This document shows, in pieces, positions 1-8,705 of a stretch of 64,000 nucleotides of DNA; position 1 is the stretch's first letter, and each line of letters begins with the position of its first letter. Below the pieces are notes generated by a model. The model was not told where the DNA came from, did no database searches, and saw only the letters and a list, made by a program, of their open reading frames with translations. This stretch comes from Gammaproteobacteria bacterium (lineage in GTDB: Bacteria > Pseudomonadota > Gammaproteobacteria > GCA-001735895): positions 1 through 64,000 of the forward strand of contig JABHSO010000005.1 of the NCBI GenBank assembly GCA_018669845.1. Direction: 5' to 3'. Both the position numbers and the translations under genes were made by a program.

Positions 1-362
1 CCATTCAGGACATGATGCAGGAGATGAATGATTTTGGTGAAGATGCTGACCTGAAACAGGCTGTGACTGATCTTTCGATTGAATATGGTCTGGTCAGTAA
101 TTATACATCGATGGTTGTGGTACGTGATGAGGTTTTCGAGTCACTGGGTATAAAACGGTTCAATAAACAGAGAGTGGAAAATGAGAAGCAGACTCAGTCA
201 AAGCGTTCAACTCAGACTCCTGTAAGTCGTAGAGTTGATACACAGCAACCGATGTTTAATTCAACTCGAGCCAGCCATAGTGGAAGCGGTTCATTTGATT
301 CATGGATGTTTGTTTTACTTTTGCCCATGCTGGTTATTTCTCGCAGGTTTAGAAAATATTAA
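1..362 (+). CDS. C-terminal fragment of a VIT/von Willebrand A-type surface protein
   Basis: The reading frame is open from the first base, so this is only the end of a longer gene starting left of the window. The visible part contains a stretch (IEYGLVSNYTSMVVV, near residues 23-37 of the visible part) that resembles the region after the VWA domain in bacterial proteins with a vault/inter-alpha-trypsin (VIT) domain. A low-complexity Ser/Thr/Gln linker follows, then a short Gly/Ser segment, one hydrophobic helix and a basic end (RRFRKY). That tripartite tail looks like a GlyGly-CTERM or sortase-type sorting signal; no LPXTG motif is visible, so GlyGly-CTERM is the better guess. The family call rests on a short stretch and is moderate. 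Confidence 0.6.
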   Translation, partial: IQDMMQEMNDFGEDADLKQAVTDLSIEYGLVSNYTSMVVVRDEVFESLGIKRFNKQRVENEKQTQSKRSTQTPVSRRVDTQQPMFNSTRASHSGSGSFDSWMFVLLLPMLVISRRFRKY

Positions 363-384
363 GAACAAAGCAAAGTAAGGCATG

Positions 385-413
385 GATCAGGGCTTATGCC
401 CTGATCTTTTTTT
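385..413 (+). terminator. Rho-independent terminator after the VIT/VWA-type gene
   Basis: A perfect 9-bp stem (GATCAGGGC with GCCCTGATC, 4-base loop TTAT) is followed directly by seven T residues. It lies 22 bp after the stop codon and separates the first gene from the GGDEF-EAL gene. Confidence 0.9.
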
Positions 414-550
414 GTAAACCAGTAACTTAAGTTAGTGAATTTATAGATGTCAATTAAGCTCTTATCCTGTCAGGGCGAAATGAACAATTTCATCAGAAAA
501 ACTTCAATCTTGTCCTATACTTATGCAATTTATTTTTACATATTTTGAGC

Positions 551-2845
551 ATGGGTAGTATTTCAAAATCCAAATTAGTAGTAACTCAATCAAAACAGAC
601 TGATCAATTGTATCGTCGGCTTGGTTTGTCTGCTATTGGCTCAGCAATTGTTGCCATGGTTATGGTTTTCATTATCGGGCCTAAAGCTAATCACTTCACT
701 ATCTCTCTGGTCTGGTTGGCTGTGATCAGTTTGGTAAGTTTGTATCGCTGGATTTCGGCCAGAATTTATAATCGTCTTAAAGATAGAGAAAAAGCTCGGC
801 ATAACTGGAAATTTCGATTTGATATTGGTGCTTATATGGCCGCTATCTCCTGGTCGCTATCTGTCTGGTTGTTTTATCCTCTAGGTCATCCAGCCTATCA
901 GGTAATGATGATACTGGTGATGGCTGGAGTAGCCGGTGGTGCTATCTCAATATTATCCTATGATAAAAAAATTATTACTTATTACCTGCTCATCATATTG
1001 GTAGTAACCGATATACGTTTAATAATGTTAGGAGATGAACTTTCATTACAGTTAGCCTTGCTGAATACTTTATATTATTTATTCGTGTTGAAAGGCGGTC
1101 GAGATATTGCTAATGGCTTTTATGAACTTCTGGTTCTGAGGGAAGACACCGAAGAACATAACCTGACCCTGCTATCAGCCACTGAAAGTGTTGCACGCAT
1201 CGGGTATTGGCAGTGGGATATGCAATCAGCAAATATTGAACTCTCATCAAACCTGGTCACTATGTGCGGAGCTGATAGCAAATTTGTCGAGTTTAATTCC
1301 TGTCTCAAAAAAGTGCATGATGATGACCGGTTACGCGTTCAAATGGCGATTGATTCGGTTTTGAAATCGGGTGAGGAAAGCAGTGTAGAGTACCGCCTAC
1401 ATGCCAGAGAAGCTGATGACTGGATTATTATGAATCAGGTCATTAAACGTATTACTGATAGTTCTGATCAGTTATTTTTACTGGGTACGGTTCAGGATAT
1501 CTCAGTAATTAAGTCGGCTGAGCAAAAAATCTTTGATATGGCCTATTATGATGAACTGACGGGTCTGGCGAATAGGGGGCATTTTCGCGAACATCTTTTA
1601 GACCAGATCAAACATGTCTCTCGAAATAAAACACAACTGGCCGTATTATTCCTGGACCTCGATGGGTTTAAGGAAATTAATGACACTCTTGGCCATGATA
1701 TGGGTGATATGTATCTACAGGAAATTTCCAAACTGCTTAAAAGCAAAGTCAGAGATGAAGATTTTGTGGCCCGTTTAGGTGGTGATGAGTTCAGTATAGT
1801 GCTGGATAGTATTCAGGACGGCATGTTTGCCGCAGAAACAGCTGAACGATGCCTGGCCCTTAAACAACAGGCAATAAAGGTTGGAAATCAAAGTATCTTA
1901 CCCAGGATGAGTATCGGAATAGCAATATATCCGCAGGATGGTGAAGATGCAGACACTTTATTAAGATCCGCAGATGCAGCAATGTATTCAGCAAAGCAAA
2001 ACGGAAAACATAGTTTTGCTTTTTACGATGCTCAGATGACGGCAGATGCAGCAGAAAGGCTAGAGCTGGAATCTGACTTACGAAAAGCGCTTGAAAATAA
2101 TGAATTCAAACTGGTTTATCAGCCTAAAGTATCGGTGATTGATGAGCGGGTTGCCGGGGTTGAAGCTTTAATTCGCTGGATTCACCCTGTCAGAGGTTTT
2201 GTCTCACCCGATAATTTTATTGATACTGCAGAACGAATTGGTTTAATCAATGAAATTGGTGAATGGGTTATAGAAACGGCCAGTCTTCAACAACAGCAGT
2301 GGAAGGCTCAGGGGCTGCAACTTGAAATGGCAGTCAATGTTTCATCTTCACACTTTAGTTCTGATAACTTTGTTCAGTATGTGGAAAGTATACAACAGAG
2401 ATATGATATAAAAGATGGTGAGCTTGAGATCGAAATAACAGAGAGCATGAGTCGTGACACCGCTAAACATATAAATGTATGTAAAGAATTGCATCAAAAA
2501 GGTATCAAAGTAGCGATAGATGACTTTGGCACCGGCTACTCATCTTTATCTGTATTAAAACAATTACAAGTTAACACATTAAAAGTAGACAGATCTTTTA
2601 TTCAGCATTTACCGGATGATGAATCGTCGGCTTTAATGGTAAAGGCTATAGTAGCCATGGGTTTAGGGCTGGGTTTTGACATTGTTGCAGAAGGCGTTGA
2701 GACTGAAGCCCAGACATTATTTTTACGTCAGTTAGGTTCTCCTTATATTCAGGGATATTACTTTAGTCGTCCTGTAGAAGCAGAACAGATTCCTGAACTG
2801 GCCAAAACCAGGTTTCAAATTTCCCCTCCAAACCAACCGGTTTAG
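551..2845 (+). CDS. Membrane-anchored PAS-GGDEF-EAL protein (c-di-GMP synthesis/breakdown)
   Basis: About 764 residues. The N-terminal 190 residues hold five or six hydrophobic segments (MASE-like membrane sensor); a PAS-like fold follows (GYWQWD at about residue 220). The GGDEF domain has an intact GGDEF motif at about residue 410 and an RxxD inhibitory site (RDED) five residues before it. The EAL domain has an intact EAL near residue 538 and the conserved NVSS, EITES, DDFGTGYSSL and KVDRSF elements. Both cyclase and phosphodiesterase therefore look catalytically competent; the net direction cannot be read from sequence. The ATG at 551 is chosen; a TTG two codons upstream (545) is equally possible and neither has a clear Shine-Dalgarno. 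It is flanked by terminators or repeats and looks monocistronic. Confidence 0.9.
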   Translation: MGSISKSKLVVTQSKQTDQLYRRLGLSAIGSAIVAMVMVFIIGPKANHFTISLVWLAVISLVSLYRWISARIYNRLKDREKARHNWKFRFDIGAYMAAISWSLSVWLFYPLGHPAYQVMMILVMAGVAGGAISILSYDKKIITYYLLIILVVTDIRLIMLGDELSLQLALLNTLYYLFVLKGGRDIANGFYELLVLREDTEEHNLTLLSATESVARIGYWQWDMQSANIELSSNLVTMCGADSKFVEFNSCLKKVHDDDRLRVQMAIDSVLKSGEESSVEYRLHAREADDWIIMNQVIKRITDSSDQLFLLGTVQDISVIKSAEQKIFDMAYYDELTGLANRGHFREHLLDQIKHVSRNKTQLAVLFLDLDGFKEINDTLGHDMGDMYLQEISKLLKSKVRDEDFVARLGGDEFSIVLDSIQDGMFAAETAERCLALKQQAIKVGNQSILPRMSIGIAIYPQDGEDADTLLRSADAAMYSAKQNGKHSFAFYDAQMTADAAERLELESDLRKALENNEFKLVYQPKVSVIDERVAGVEALIRWIHPVRGFVSPDNFIDTAERIGLINEIGEWVIETASLQQQQWKAQGLQLEMAVNVSSSHFSSDNFVQYVESIQQRYDIKDGELEIEITESMSRDTAKHINVCKELHQKGIKVAIDDFGTGYSSLSVLKQLQVNTLKVDRSFIQHLPDDESSALMVKAIVAMGLGLGFDIVAEGVETEAQTLFLRQLGSPYIQGYYFSRPVEAEQIPELAKTRFQISPPNQPV

Positions 2846-2854
2846 TGTTTATGG

Positions 2855-2921
2855 GTAGGGTGTGCCGTGCGCACCATTGGATCCCAGAGTTTACGTCAAT
2901 GGTGCGCGCGGCACGCCCTAC
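2855..2921. repeat. Family A palindromic repeat, full copy
   Basis: An inverted repeat with about 25-bp arms (GTAGGGTGTGCCGTGCGCAC at the left, its near complement ending in GCCCTAC at 2921) and a 17-bp centre. Near-identical elements occur at 8202-8270 and 19462-19525, with half copies at 29370-29390 and 53257-53281. It lies just after the stop codon of the preceding GGDEF-EAL gene and could fold in RNA. Confidence 0.85.
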
Positions 2922-3079
2922 AAAGTGCTAATCAATGGAAAATGTTTTTCAGTTCATAGTGGGTGAGTGCCAGGTTCAGATAAAAGTTAAACTTTTGTGA
3001 TATTCCTGTGATCATCAGTGGATAAATTTAATTCATCATGAGTGCGTTGAATAATTAATCACTGACAAAGGAGTTCACA

Positions 3080-3769
3080 ATGAATAAAACTTTATTAGCG
3101 CTAGCTTTATCCGCTGCTTCCATTTCTTCTGCTTCGGCACTTGATGTAACTATCTCACTGACCAATCTTACTCATGGTAGTCATTTTACCCCACTGCTCA
3201 TAAGTGCCCATGTGGATGGTCAGCATTTATTTGAATTAGGCAGTGCTGCTTCTGCAAATTTACAGGCCATGGCTGAAGGAGGTGATACCTCTGGTTTAAA
3301 TACTGATCTTACCAATCAAAATGCTGATTCCCACAATGCAGCAGGTTTAACTACCCCTGGTGCTACAGAAAGCTTTAGTCTGATGACACAAATGAGCAAT
3401 ACACAGTTATCTGTGGTCGGCATGGTGCTTCCGTCAAATGACGGTTTTGTCGGACTGGATGCGATGACTATTCCTACTGAAGCAGGTACGTATACCTATT
3501 ACCTGAATGCTTATGATTCAGGCACAGAGGCTAATGATGAAATTATTAATGGTGCTGGGGCGCCTGGTGCTGCGGGTATACCTGCAGACCCTCTGGGCTC
3601 TGGTGGTACCGGTGCTAGCGGTGTTGCGGGAAGTGATAGTAATGCAATGATTCATATTCACCGTGGAGTGATTGGTGATACCGATGCAACCGGTGGAGCC
3701 AGTGATCTGGACAGTCGAGTGCACCGCTGGTTGAATCCTGTTGCTCGTCTGGTTATCGAAGTGAATTAG
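3080..3769 (+). CDS. Secreted spondin-domain protein
   Basis: A 229-residue protein with a signal peptide (cleavage probably after ASA near residue 20) and a Spondin_N-type domain: the ITNL-like start, the block ELGSAASANLQAMAEGGD, and the late YDSGTEANDE segment are typical of bacterial spondin-domain proteins. The C-terminal part has a Gly/Ala-rich loop before an HIHRG motif. Bacterial members are exported and poorly characterised. A good AAGGAG site precedes the ATG. It is followed after 9 bp by a second spondin gene, so the two are co-transcribed and probably arose by duplication. Confidence 0.85.
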   Translation: MNKTLLALALSAASISSASALDVTISLTNLTHGSHFTPLLISAHVDGQHLFELGSAASANLQAMAEGGDTSGLNTDLTNQNADSHNAAGLTTPGATESFSLMTQMSNTQLSVVGMVLPSNDGFVGLDAMTIPTEAGTYTYYLNAYDSGTEANDEIINGAGAPGAAGIPADPLGSGGTGASGVAGSDSNAMIHIHRGVIGDTDATGGASDLDSRVHRWLNPVARLVIEVN

Positions 3770-3778
3770 GAGAATCTG

Positions 3779-4471
3779 ATGAAAAAAATGATAGGTAAAA
3801 CTTTAATATTCAGTTCCCTGGTTATTGCACTGACGGCTTGTTCTGATAGAGATGATGATATGGATAGCATGGATAACCAGATGTATCGAATTAAAATTAC
3901 AAACTTAACCAATGCTCAACCACTTTCACCACCGGTGGCCATGTTACACAGCGAAAGTGTTAGCTTTTGGGAAATTGGAGAAGCAGCGAGCGTTGCACTG
4001 GAGACACTGGCTGAAGGAGGTGATGGTAGTGTTTTGTTATCCCTTAATGCTGCTAATCCTCAACATGCAGATACTGCTGCATTAGTACCAGGTGCGAGTA
4101 CTGAGTTCACTCTGGAAATGGAGCATAGTGCTGATAATCATTTGTCGGTTGCTGGCATGCTGGTAAATACTAATGATGCTTTTAGTGGAGTTAGTGCGGT
4201 TAATCTCGATGATCTGGGGTCGGGGCACAAGATGACTTTTTTCAGCTATGTGTATGATGCCGGCACAGAAATGAATACTGAATCAGTTGGCACAATACCG
4301 GGGCCAGTAGATGGCGGTGAAGGCTTTAATGCTGCGCGTGATGATGTTACCTCGGTGGTGACTTTTCATTCAGGTGTGGTGAGTGCTGATGATAACCATG
4401 CGGCTTCGACCTTAAGTGAAGCTGATAAGTTTGATAATCCAGCCTTACGTATTGAAGTGTTTGCACTGTAG
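3779..4471 (+). CDS. Spondin-domain lipoprotein
   Basis: A 230-residue paralogue of the upstream gene. It starts with a lipoprotein signal peptide ending in a lipobox (LTAC, Cys21), so it should be lipid-anchored, probably in the outer membrane. An acidic linker (DRDDDMDSMD) precedes the spondin domain, which shares the EIGEAASVALETLAEGGD block and a YDAGTEMN segment with the first protein. RBS AGGAG lies 6 bp before the ATG. The pair, one soluble and one anchored, sits directly upstream of a two-component system; a signalling or surface link is inferred only from position. Confidence 0.85.
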   Translation: MKKMIGKTLIFSSLVIALTACSDRDDDMDSMDNQMYRIKITNLTNAQPLSPPVAMLHSESVSFWEIGEAASVALETLAEGGDGSVLLSLNAANPQHADTAALVPGASTEFTLEMEHSADNHLSVAGMLVNTNDAFSGVSAVNLDDLGSGHKMTFFSYVYDAGTEMNTESVGTIPGPVDGGEGFNAARDDVTSVVTFHSGVVSADDNHAASTLSEADKFDNPALRIEVFAL

Positions 4472-4487
4472 AGCTATGAGCGATAAT

Positions 4488-4519
4488 CTGCCTTACAGTG
4501 ATAACTCACTGCAAGGCAG
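4488..4519. other. Inverted repeat between the spondin pair and the response regulator
   Basis: CTGCCTT-A-CAGTG at 4488-4500 faces CACTG-C-AAGGCAG at 4507-4519 around a 6-base loop. There is no T-run after it, so it is a poor intrinsic terminator; it could be a partial transcription barrier, an RNA-stability stem or an operator for the regulator that begins 11 bp later. Confidence 0.6.
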
Positions 4520-4529
4520 TAATTAAATC

Positions 4530-5243
4530 ATGCAAAATAAAAAAATCATATTAATTGAAGATAATAAAGATATCTCACAGCTGGTTAAACTGCATTTGAA
4601 TGACATAGGTTTAACAGTTGATGTTTTTATGGATGGTGCTGAGGGCTGGAAAAGTATTCAGCAAAACCCTTATGACCTGATCATTCTTGACATCATGTTG
4701 CCGGGTATGGATGGACTGGAAATACTTAAAAAAATTCGTCAGAGTATCAAGGCTTATTGCCCGATATTAATGTTAACGTCCAGATCATCTGAAATGGATA
4801 GAGTACTGGGTCTTGAACTGGGTGCCGATGACTATCTGACAAAACCTTTTAGTCTGATGGAATTAGTGGCAAGAGTGAAAGCATTGCTACGCCGGCAGGA
4901 TGCGATGAAAGCTTCAGAGCCTCAACATGAAAAATTAAGCTTTAGTGGTTTAACAATAAATACACAGACCAGGGAAGTGTTAAAGCAAAAGGAAAAACTT
5001 GAACTGACGGCAAAAGAGTTTGATCTGCTGCTTCATTTTGCGCGTCATCCGGGTCAGGTTTTTGGCCGTATGCAATTGCTTGATAAAGTCTGGGGTTATG
5101 GTCATGAAGGTTATGAACATACGGTTAACTCTCACATCAATCGATTGCGTGGAAAGCTGGAAACAGATCCGGCATCTCCTGAATTTATAAAAACTGTCTG
5201 GGGTGTTGGTTATCAGTTTAATGCAACAGTCGAGTCAGAATAG
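4530..5243 (+). CDS. OmpR/PhoB-family response regulator
   Basis: 237 residues: an N-terminal receiver domain with the acidic pair ED (residues 10-11), phospho-acceptor Asp54 in LIILDIMLPGMDG and the KP motif in DDYLTKPFS, then a C-terminal winged-helix DNA-binding domain ending in the usual TVWGVGYQF. The histidine kinase gene starts 3 bp after the stop. Targets are unknown; the spondin pair just upstream is the obvious candidate. Confidence 0.93.
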   Translation: MQNKKIILIEDNKDISQLVKLHLNDIGLTVDVFMDGAEGWKSIQQNPYDLIILDIMLPGMDGLEILKKIRQSIKAYCPILMLTSRSSEMDRVLGLELGADDYLTKPFSLMELVARVKALLRRQDAMKASEPQHEKLSFSGLTINTQTREVLKQKEKLELTAKEFDLLLHFARHPGQVFGRMQLLDKVWGYGHEGYEHTVNSHINRLRGKLETDPASPEFIKTVWGVGYQFNATVESE

Positions 5244-5246
5244 ATT

Positions 5247-6731
5247 ATGAAAAATTTATTTATTCATACTTTATATTTTAAATCTGCAGCAGGGCTTGCT
5301 GTCATACTTTTAATTGTGGGCCTTTCCTATACCATTTTTGCCAGTTACATGGCGAACAAAATTAATCAATCCAGTATCCAGCAAATCAACCGGAATCTGG
5401 CACTTAATCTGGTTCGTGATAATAAAATTGTGCATGACGGACATATCGATAAAAAGATGATGAAGGATACTTTCATGCAATACATGAAAATAAATCCCAG
5501 TATTGAAATATATCATCTTGATCTACAGGGCAGGATACTTGATTACTCTGCAGACCCTGGAAAAGTTAAACGTGAGGTTGTTAATTTAAATCCTATAAAA
5601 CAGCGGCTGGATGATAGTGATTTACTGGATATTCCCGGTGATGATCCTCGTTCTGAAACGGGTCAAAAGGCTTTTTCTGTAACACCAATACCCAACTTAC
5701 AAAATCCACAGGGTTATTTGTATGTCATGTTACAGGGTGAAGAATTAACCCGAGTTCTCGGCATGCGATCTCAACAATCTATAGTTTACTTAGGGGGCAT
5801 AGTGCTCGCAGGGAGTTTACTGGCAGGATTATTCATTGGATTATTTCTTTTCTATCGAATCAATAGAAGACTAAAGAGTTTACAGAATAAGGTAGAACAA
5901 TTTGTAGAAAGTGATTTTTCAAATTCATCATCCAATTTTGAGCAGCCGAAGTTATTATTAAATGATGAAATCAGTGAATTAGAAAATGATATTTCTCTGA
6001 TGGTTAATCATATTCAACAGCAATGGCTGGCACTGAAACAACAGGACACATTGCGTAGAGAAATGATTGCTAATATTTCTCATGACTTACGCACACCTCT
6101 GGCATCAGTGCAGGGTTATCTTGAAACTTTATCAGTTAAATTTGATTCATTATCAGATGAAGAGAAACAAAGTTATATCAGCACGGCGGTTAAACAATCG
6201 GCTGGTTTAAGAAAATTAATCGACAGTTTATTTGAACTGGCAAAACTGGATGCCGAGGAGCACAAACTGAAGCTAGAAAATTTTCCTTTATTGGAGCTTG
6301 TTTATGATGTTAAAGCCAAGTTTGATATTAAAGCTCAGCAAAAAAACATTCAGTTGCAGATTCAGACACAGGCTGAAAATACGTCGGTTTGTGCAGACCT
6401 CGGTTTGATTGAGCGTGTACTCGATAACCTGATTGATAATGCTATTTATTACAGCCATAAAAACAGTGAAATAAATATTACTATTGCTGAATCGGGTCAG
6501 GGACAACTCAGTGTGAAAGTAAGTGATTCAGGTTGTGGAATTCCTGAAAATCAACAGGCACTGGTTTTTGAACGTTTTCATCAGGCTCATACTCCTGAAC
6601 GAAAAGATGGCCATTCCGGTCTGGGTTTATGTATCGTGAAAAAAATTATCGAGTTGCATCAACAGCAACTGTGGGTTGAAAGCAAACTGGATAAAGGTTC
6701 ACAATTCAACTTTACTCTCAAATCAGCATAA
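5247..6731 (+). CDS. Sensor histidine kinase partner of the upstream regulator
   Basis: 494 residues. One transmembrane helix near residues 11-33, a periplasmic sensor region of about 140 residues, a second helix near 178-203, a HAMP-like linker, then a HisKA domain with the phospho-acceptor in NISHDLRTPL (His279). The ATPase domain shows the N-box (NLIDNAIYYS), G1 (DSGCGIPENQ) and G2 (GHSGLGLCIV). All catalytic motifs are present. The periplasmic sensor has no motif I recognise, so the signal is unknown. Co-transcribed with the response regulator. Confidence 0.92.
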   Translation: MKNLFIHTLYFKSAAGLAVILLIVGLSYTIFASYMANKINQSSIQQINRNLALNLVRDNKIVHDGHIDKKMMKDTFMQYMKINPSIEIYHLDLQGRILDYSADPGKVKREVVNLNPIKQRLDDSDLLDIPGDDPRSETGQKAFSVTPIPNLQNPQGYLYVMLQGEELTRVLGMRSQQSIVYLGGIVLAGSLLAGLFIGLFLFYRINRRLKSLQNKVEQFVESDFSNSSSNFEQPKLLLNDEISELENDISLMVNHIQQQWLALKQQDTLRREMIANISHDLRTPLASVQGYLETLSVKFDSLSDEEKQSYISTAVKQSAGLRKLIDSLFELAKLDAEEHKLKLENFPLLELVYDVKAKFDIKAQQKNIQLQIQTQAENTSVCADLGLIERVLDNLIDNAIYYSHKNSEINITIAESGQGQLSVKVSDSGCGIPENQQALVFERFHQAHTPERKDGHSGLGLCIVKKIIELHQQQLWVESKLDKGSQFNFTLKSA

Positions 6732-6901
6732 TCTCACATCATTCTAGATCATTGCTACACCTGAGATTTTAGTAAAAAGCAATATTATAATAAAGTAATA
6801 TAAGTATATAATGATAAAATCAGTAGTTAATTTATGTTGGTGCCTGGTTAAATTAATACTTCTATACTGCGCCGCTCAAAAAAATAGAAACGAGGAAATA
6901 C

Positions 6902-8113
6902 ATGAAATTAAGCGGTAAGAAATTGTTAGGAGCAGTTTGTATGACAAGCTCCCTACTATGGTCAGGTCTAACTTTAGCGGGTATGAATAAGTTTGAAAAT
7001 ATTCGTCACGTTTCATCCGAAGAATGTCAGGAATGTCATGAAGAAATCTATGACCAATGGAAAGGTTCGATGCATGCACAAAGCACAGCTTTAGAAGATC
7101 CAATACATGGTACTTTTTATAAAGCTGTAGTTGGTAAACCTACTCTTGAAGATGTCAGAACAAAATCTGGAAAATACCCTGTGTGTTTACAGTGTCATTC
7201 TCCAGCAGCTGCTAAAGATAAAAAGACAAAACTAGATGCTAAAGTTTCATACGGTGAAGGTGTTAACTGTATTAGTTGTCATACAATGACTAAATTCAAA
7301 GGAACTAAAAAACCGGGTGGCGGATTACGTTTAGGTATGCAGGCTTATGAGTTTTCTGATACTACCCTACAGGGTCCTAAAGGTTTTGATAGTGAACATA
7401 AAAAATTTGGTAAAAAAGCTTTTGATGCTCCCCAAATAGCTAATAATCCAGGGCTTTTCAGAACATCAGATGCGTGCATGGGTTGTCATGATCAACGTCC
7501 TAATTCCAAAAATGTGCCATTATGTGCAACTGGTGATGAAGTGATGGCAGCTGGTGGATCAACCACTTGTCAAACCTGTCATATGCCTTCTATCAACGGC
7601 GAATCAAATCACTCTATGATGGGTGGTCATTCACCTTCTGTTGTCAGTAAAGGTTTGGTGATGACTATGGATACGCATAAATCTGGTAACAATATTCAGG
7701 CCACAATAAACATCAGAAACTTACTGCCACATAATTTTCCGACTGGCGCACCTTTTAGAAATTTTTATGTAAAAACTAAAGCTTATGATAAAAATGGTGT
7801 AATTGTTTGGCAAAGCAGTAACAAACATCCGATGAAAGAAGATAAACTTGCCATGATGATGCTTAAACTGGGTGATAAGGGTAAACCTGCACCTCCACCA
7901 AAAGCGACTCATATCATTTCAGATACACGTTTGAAGCCTAATGAGACAAGAAAGCTGAATTATAAAATTCCAGCTAAAGGTGTGGTAAGAATTAAATCAG
8001 TGGGTTACTACGACTTACTGTTGCCACCGATTAAAGAAAAATTCGGCAAGTCTATTCCGAAAGAACTTTTACAACCTCAAAAAGTAGCAATAGTTGAAAA
8101 AACTATTTTGTAA
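6902..8113 (+). CDS. Periplasmic multihaem c-type cytochrome (c554-like, five CXXCH)
   Basis: 403 residues with a signal peptide (to about residue 27). Five CXXCH haem sites are visible: CQECH (residues 42-46), CLQCH, CISCH, CMGCH and CQTCH, all in the first 230 residues. The first, in an EECQECHEEIYDQWKGSMHA context, is typical of the cytochrome c554 family. The C-terminal 170 residues have no haem motif and look like a beta-rich domain. RBS GAGGAA precedes the ATG. The electron donor and acceptor cannot be deduced; there is no octahaem or hydroxylamine oxidoreductase gene nearby. It appears monocistronic, closed by a strong terminator. Confidence 0.87.
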   Translation: MKLSGKKLLGAVCMTSSLLWSGLTLAGMNKFENIRHVSSEECQECHEEIYDQWKGSMHAQSTALEDPIHGTFYKAVVGKPTLEDVRTKSGKYPVCLQCHSPAAAKDKKTKLDAKVSYGEGVNCISCHTMTKFKGTKKPGGGLRLGMQAYEFSDTTLQGPKGFDSEHKKFGKKAFDAPQIANNPGLFRTSDACMGCHDQRPNSKNVPLCATGDEVMAAGGSTTCQTCHMPSINGESNHSMMGGHSPSVVSKGLVMTMDTHKSGNNIQATINIRNLLPHNFPTGAPFRNFYVKTKAYDKNGVIVWQSSNKHPMKEDKLAMMMLKLGDKGKPAPPPKATHIISDTRLKPNETRKLNYKIPAKGVVRIKSVGYYDLLLPPIKEKFGKSIPKELLQPQKVAIVEKTIL

Positions 8114-8125
8114 GTAGTTAAGGTC

Positions 8126-8162
8126 AAGCCCCATCAACCTGACCGGGTTGATGGGGCTTTTA
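8126..8162 (+). terminator. Rho-independent terminator after the multihaem cytochrome
   Basis: A perfect 14-bp stem (AAGCCCCATCAACC with GGTTGATGGGGCTT, 6-base loop) runs into TTTA. It starts 12 bp after the stop codon. Confidence 0.93.
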
Positions 8163-8201
8163 TTGGTCATGACTATTCAAAACTATGAACTTTGAGTGCG
8201 G

Positions 8202-8270
8202 GTAGGGTGCGCCGCGCGCACCAGTTTTAAAATTATCAAATCATAAATTGGTGCGCACGGCGTACCCTAC
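8202..8270. repeat. Family A palindromic repeat, full copy
   Basis: Left arm GTAGGGTGCGCCGCGCGCAC, right arm ending GGCGTACCCTAC, AT-rich centre. It lies between the terminator of the cytochrome gene and the convergent end of the next leftward gene. Confidence 0.85.
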
Positions 8271-8285
8271 AAATCGATTACACTT

Positions 8286-8696
8286 TTAACGACTTTTATT
8301 CTTACACAATGGTTTTTCATCGTGCACTAAAGCCTGGGAAGACATATCGATGTGAATGCCACTGACTCTTAAGGCGACTAGAACAAGATTTTTCTGTTTG
8401 TTGTTCAGAACAATACTATAAGCTGCTTTTATTAAATTATGTTCATCCATGTAGAGTTGTTTTATGTCTGGCTGTTGACTAATACCCTGAAAAACCAGAT
8501 TGATGATTTCAGTGATAGACAGAGAGGGTGCGTCGACAAAATAAAGGGTTCTGTTACTTTGTCTAAAAAAAACTCTTCCTACACATAAACTGCAAAAAAT
8601 CTCCAGTTCGCTTTTCGGTTTAGTCAATCCACTTCTATACTCAGCTCGTTTGAGTAAATCACGATTATTTGTGCAGATGGGACCAATGCCTGCCAT
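8286..8696 (-). CDS. Hypothetical 136-residue protein with a CxxC motif
   Basis: I do not recognise this family. The protein has four cysteines: one in GPICTN near the N-terminus, the pair in FCSLCVGR, and one six residues from the C-terminus (CKNKSR). No signal peptide or membrane helix is seen. It starts 9 bp after the stop of the DUF364 gene and reads in the same direction, so it is probably the last gene of a three-gene operon. The cysteines could bind metal, which would fit a neighbour with a predicted metal-related domain, but this is inference. Confidence 0.65.
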   Translation of the reverse strand: MAGIGPICTNNRDLLKRAEYRSGLTKPKSELEIFCSLCVGRVFFRQSNRTLYFVDAPSLSITEIINLVFQGISQQPDIKQLYMDEHNLIKAAYSIVLNNKQKNLVLVALRVSGIHIDMSSQALVHDEKPLCKNKSR

Positions 8697-8705
8697 GCTG
8701 TAACT

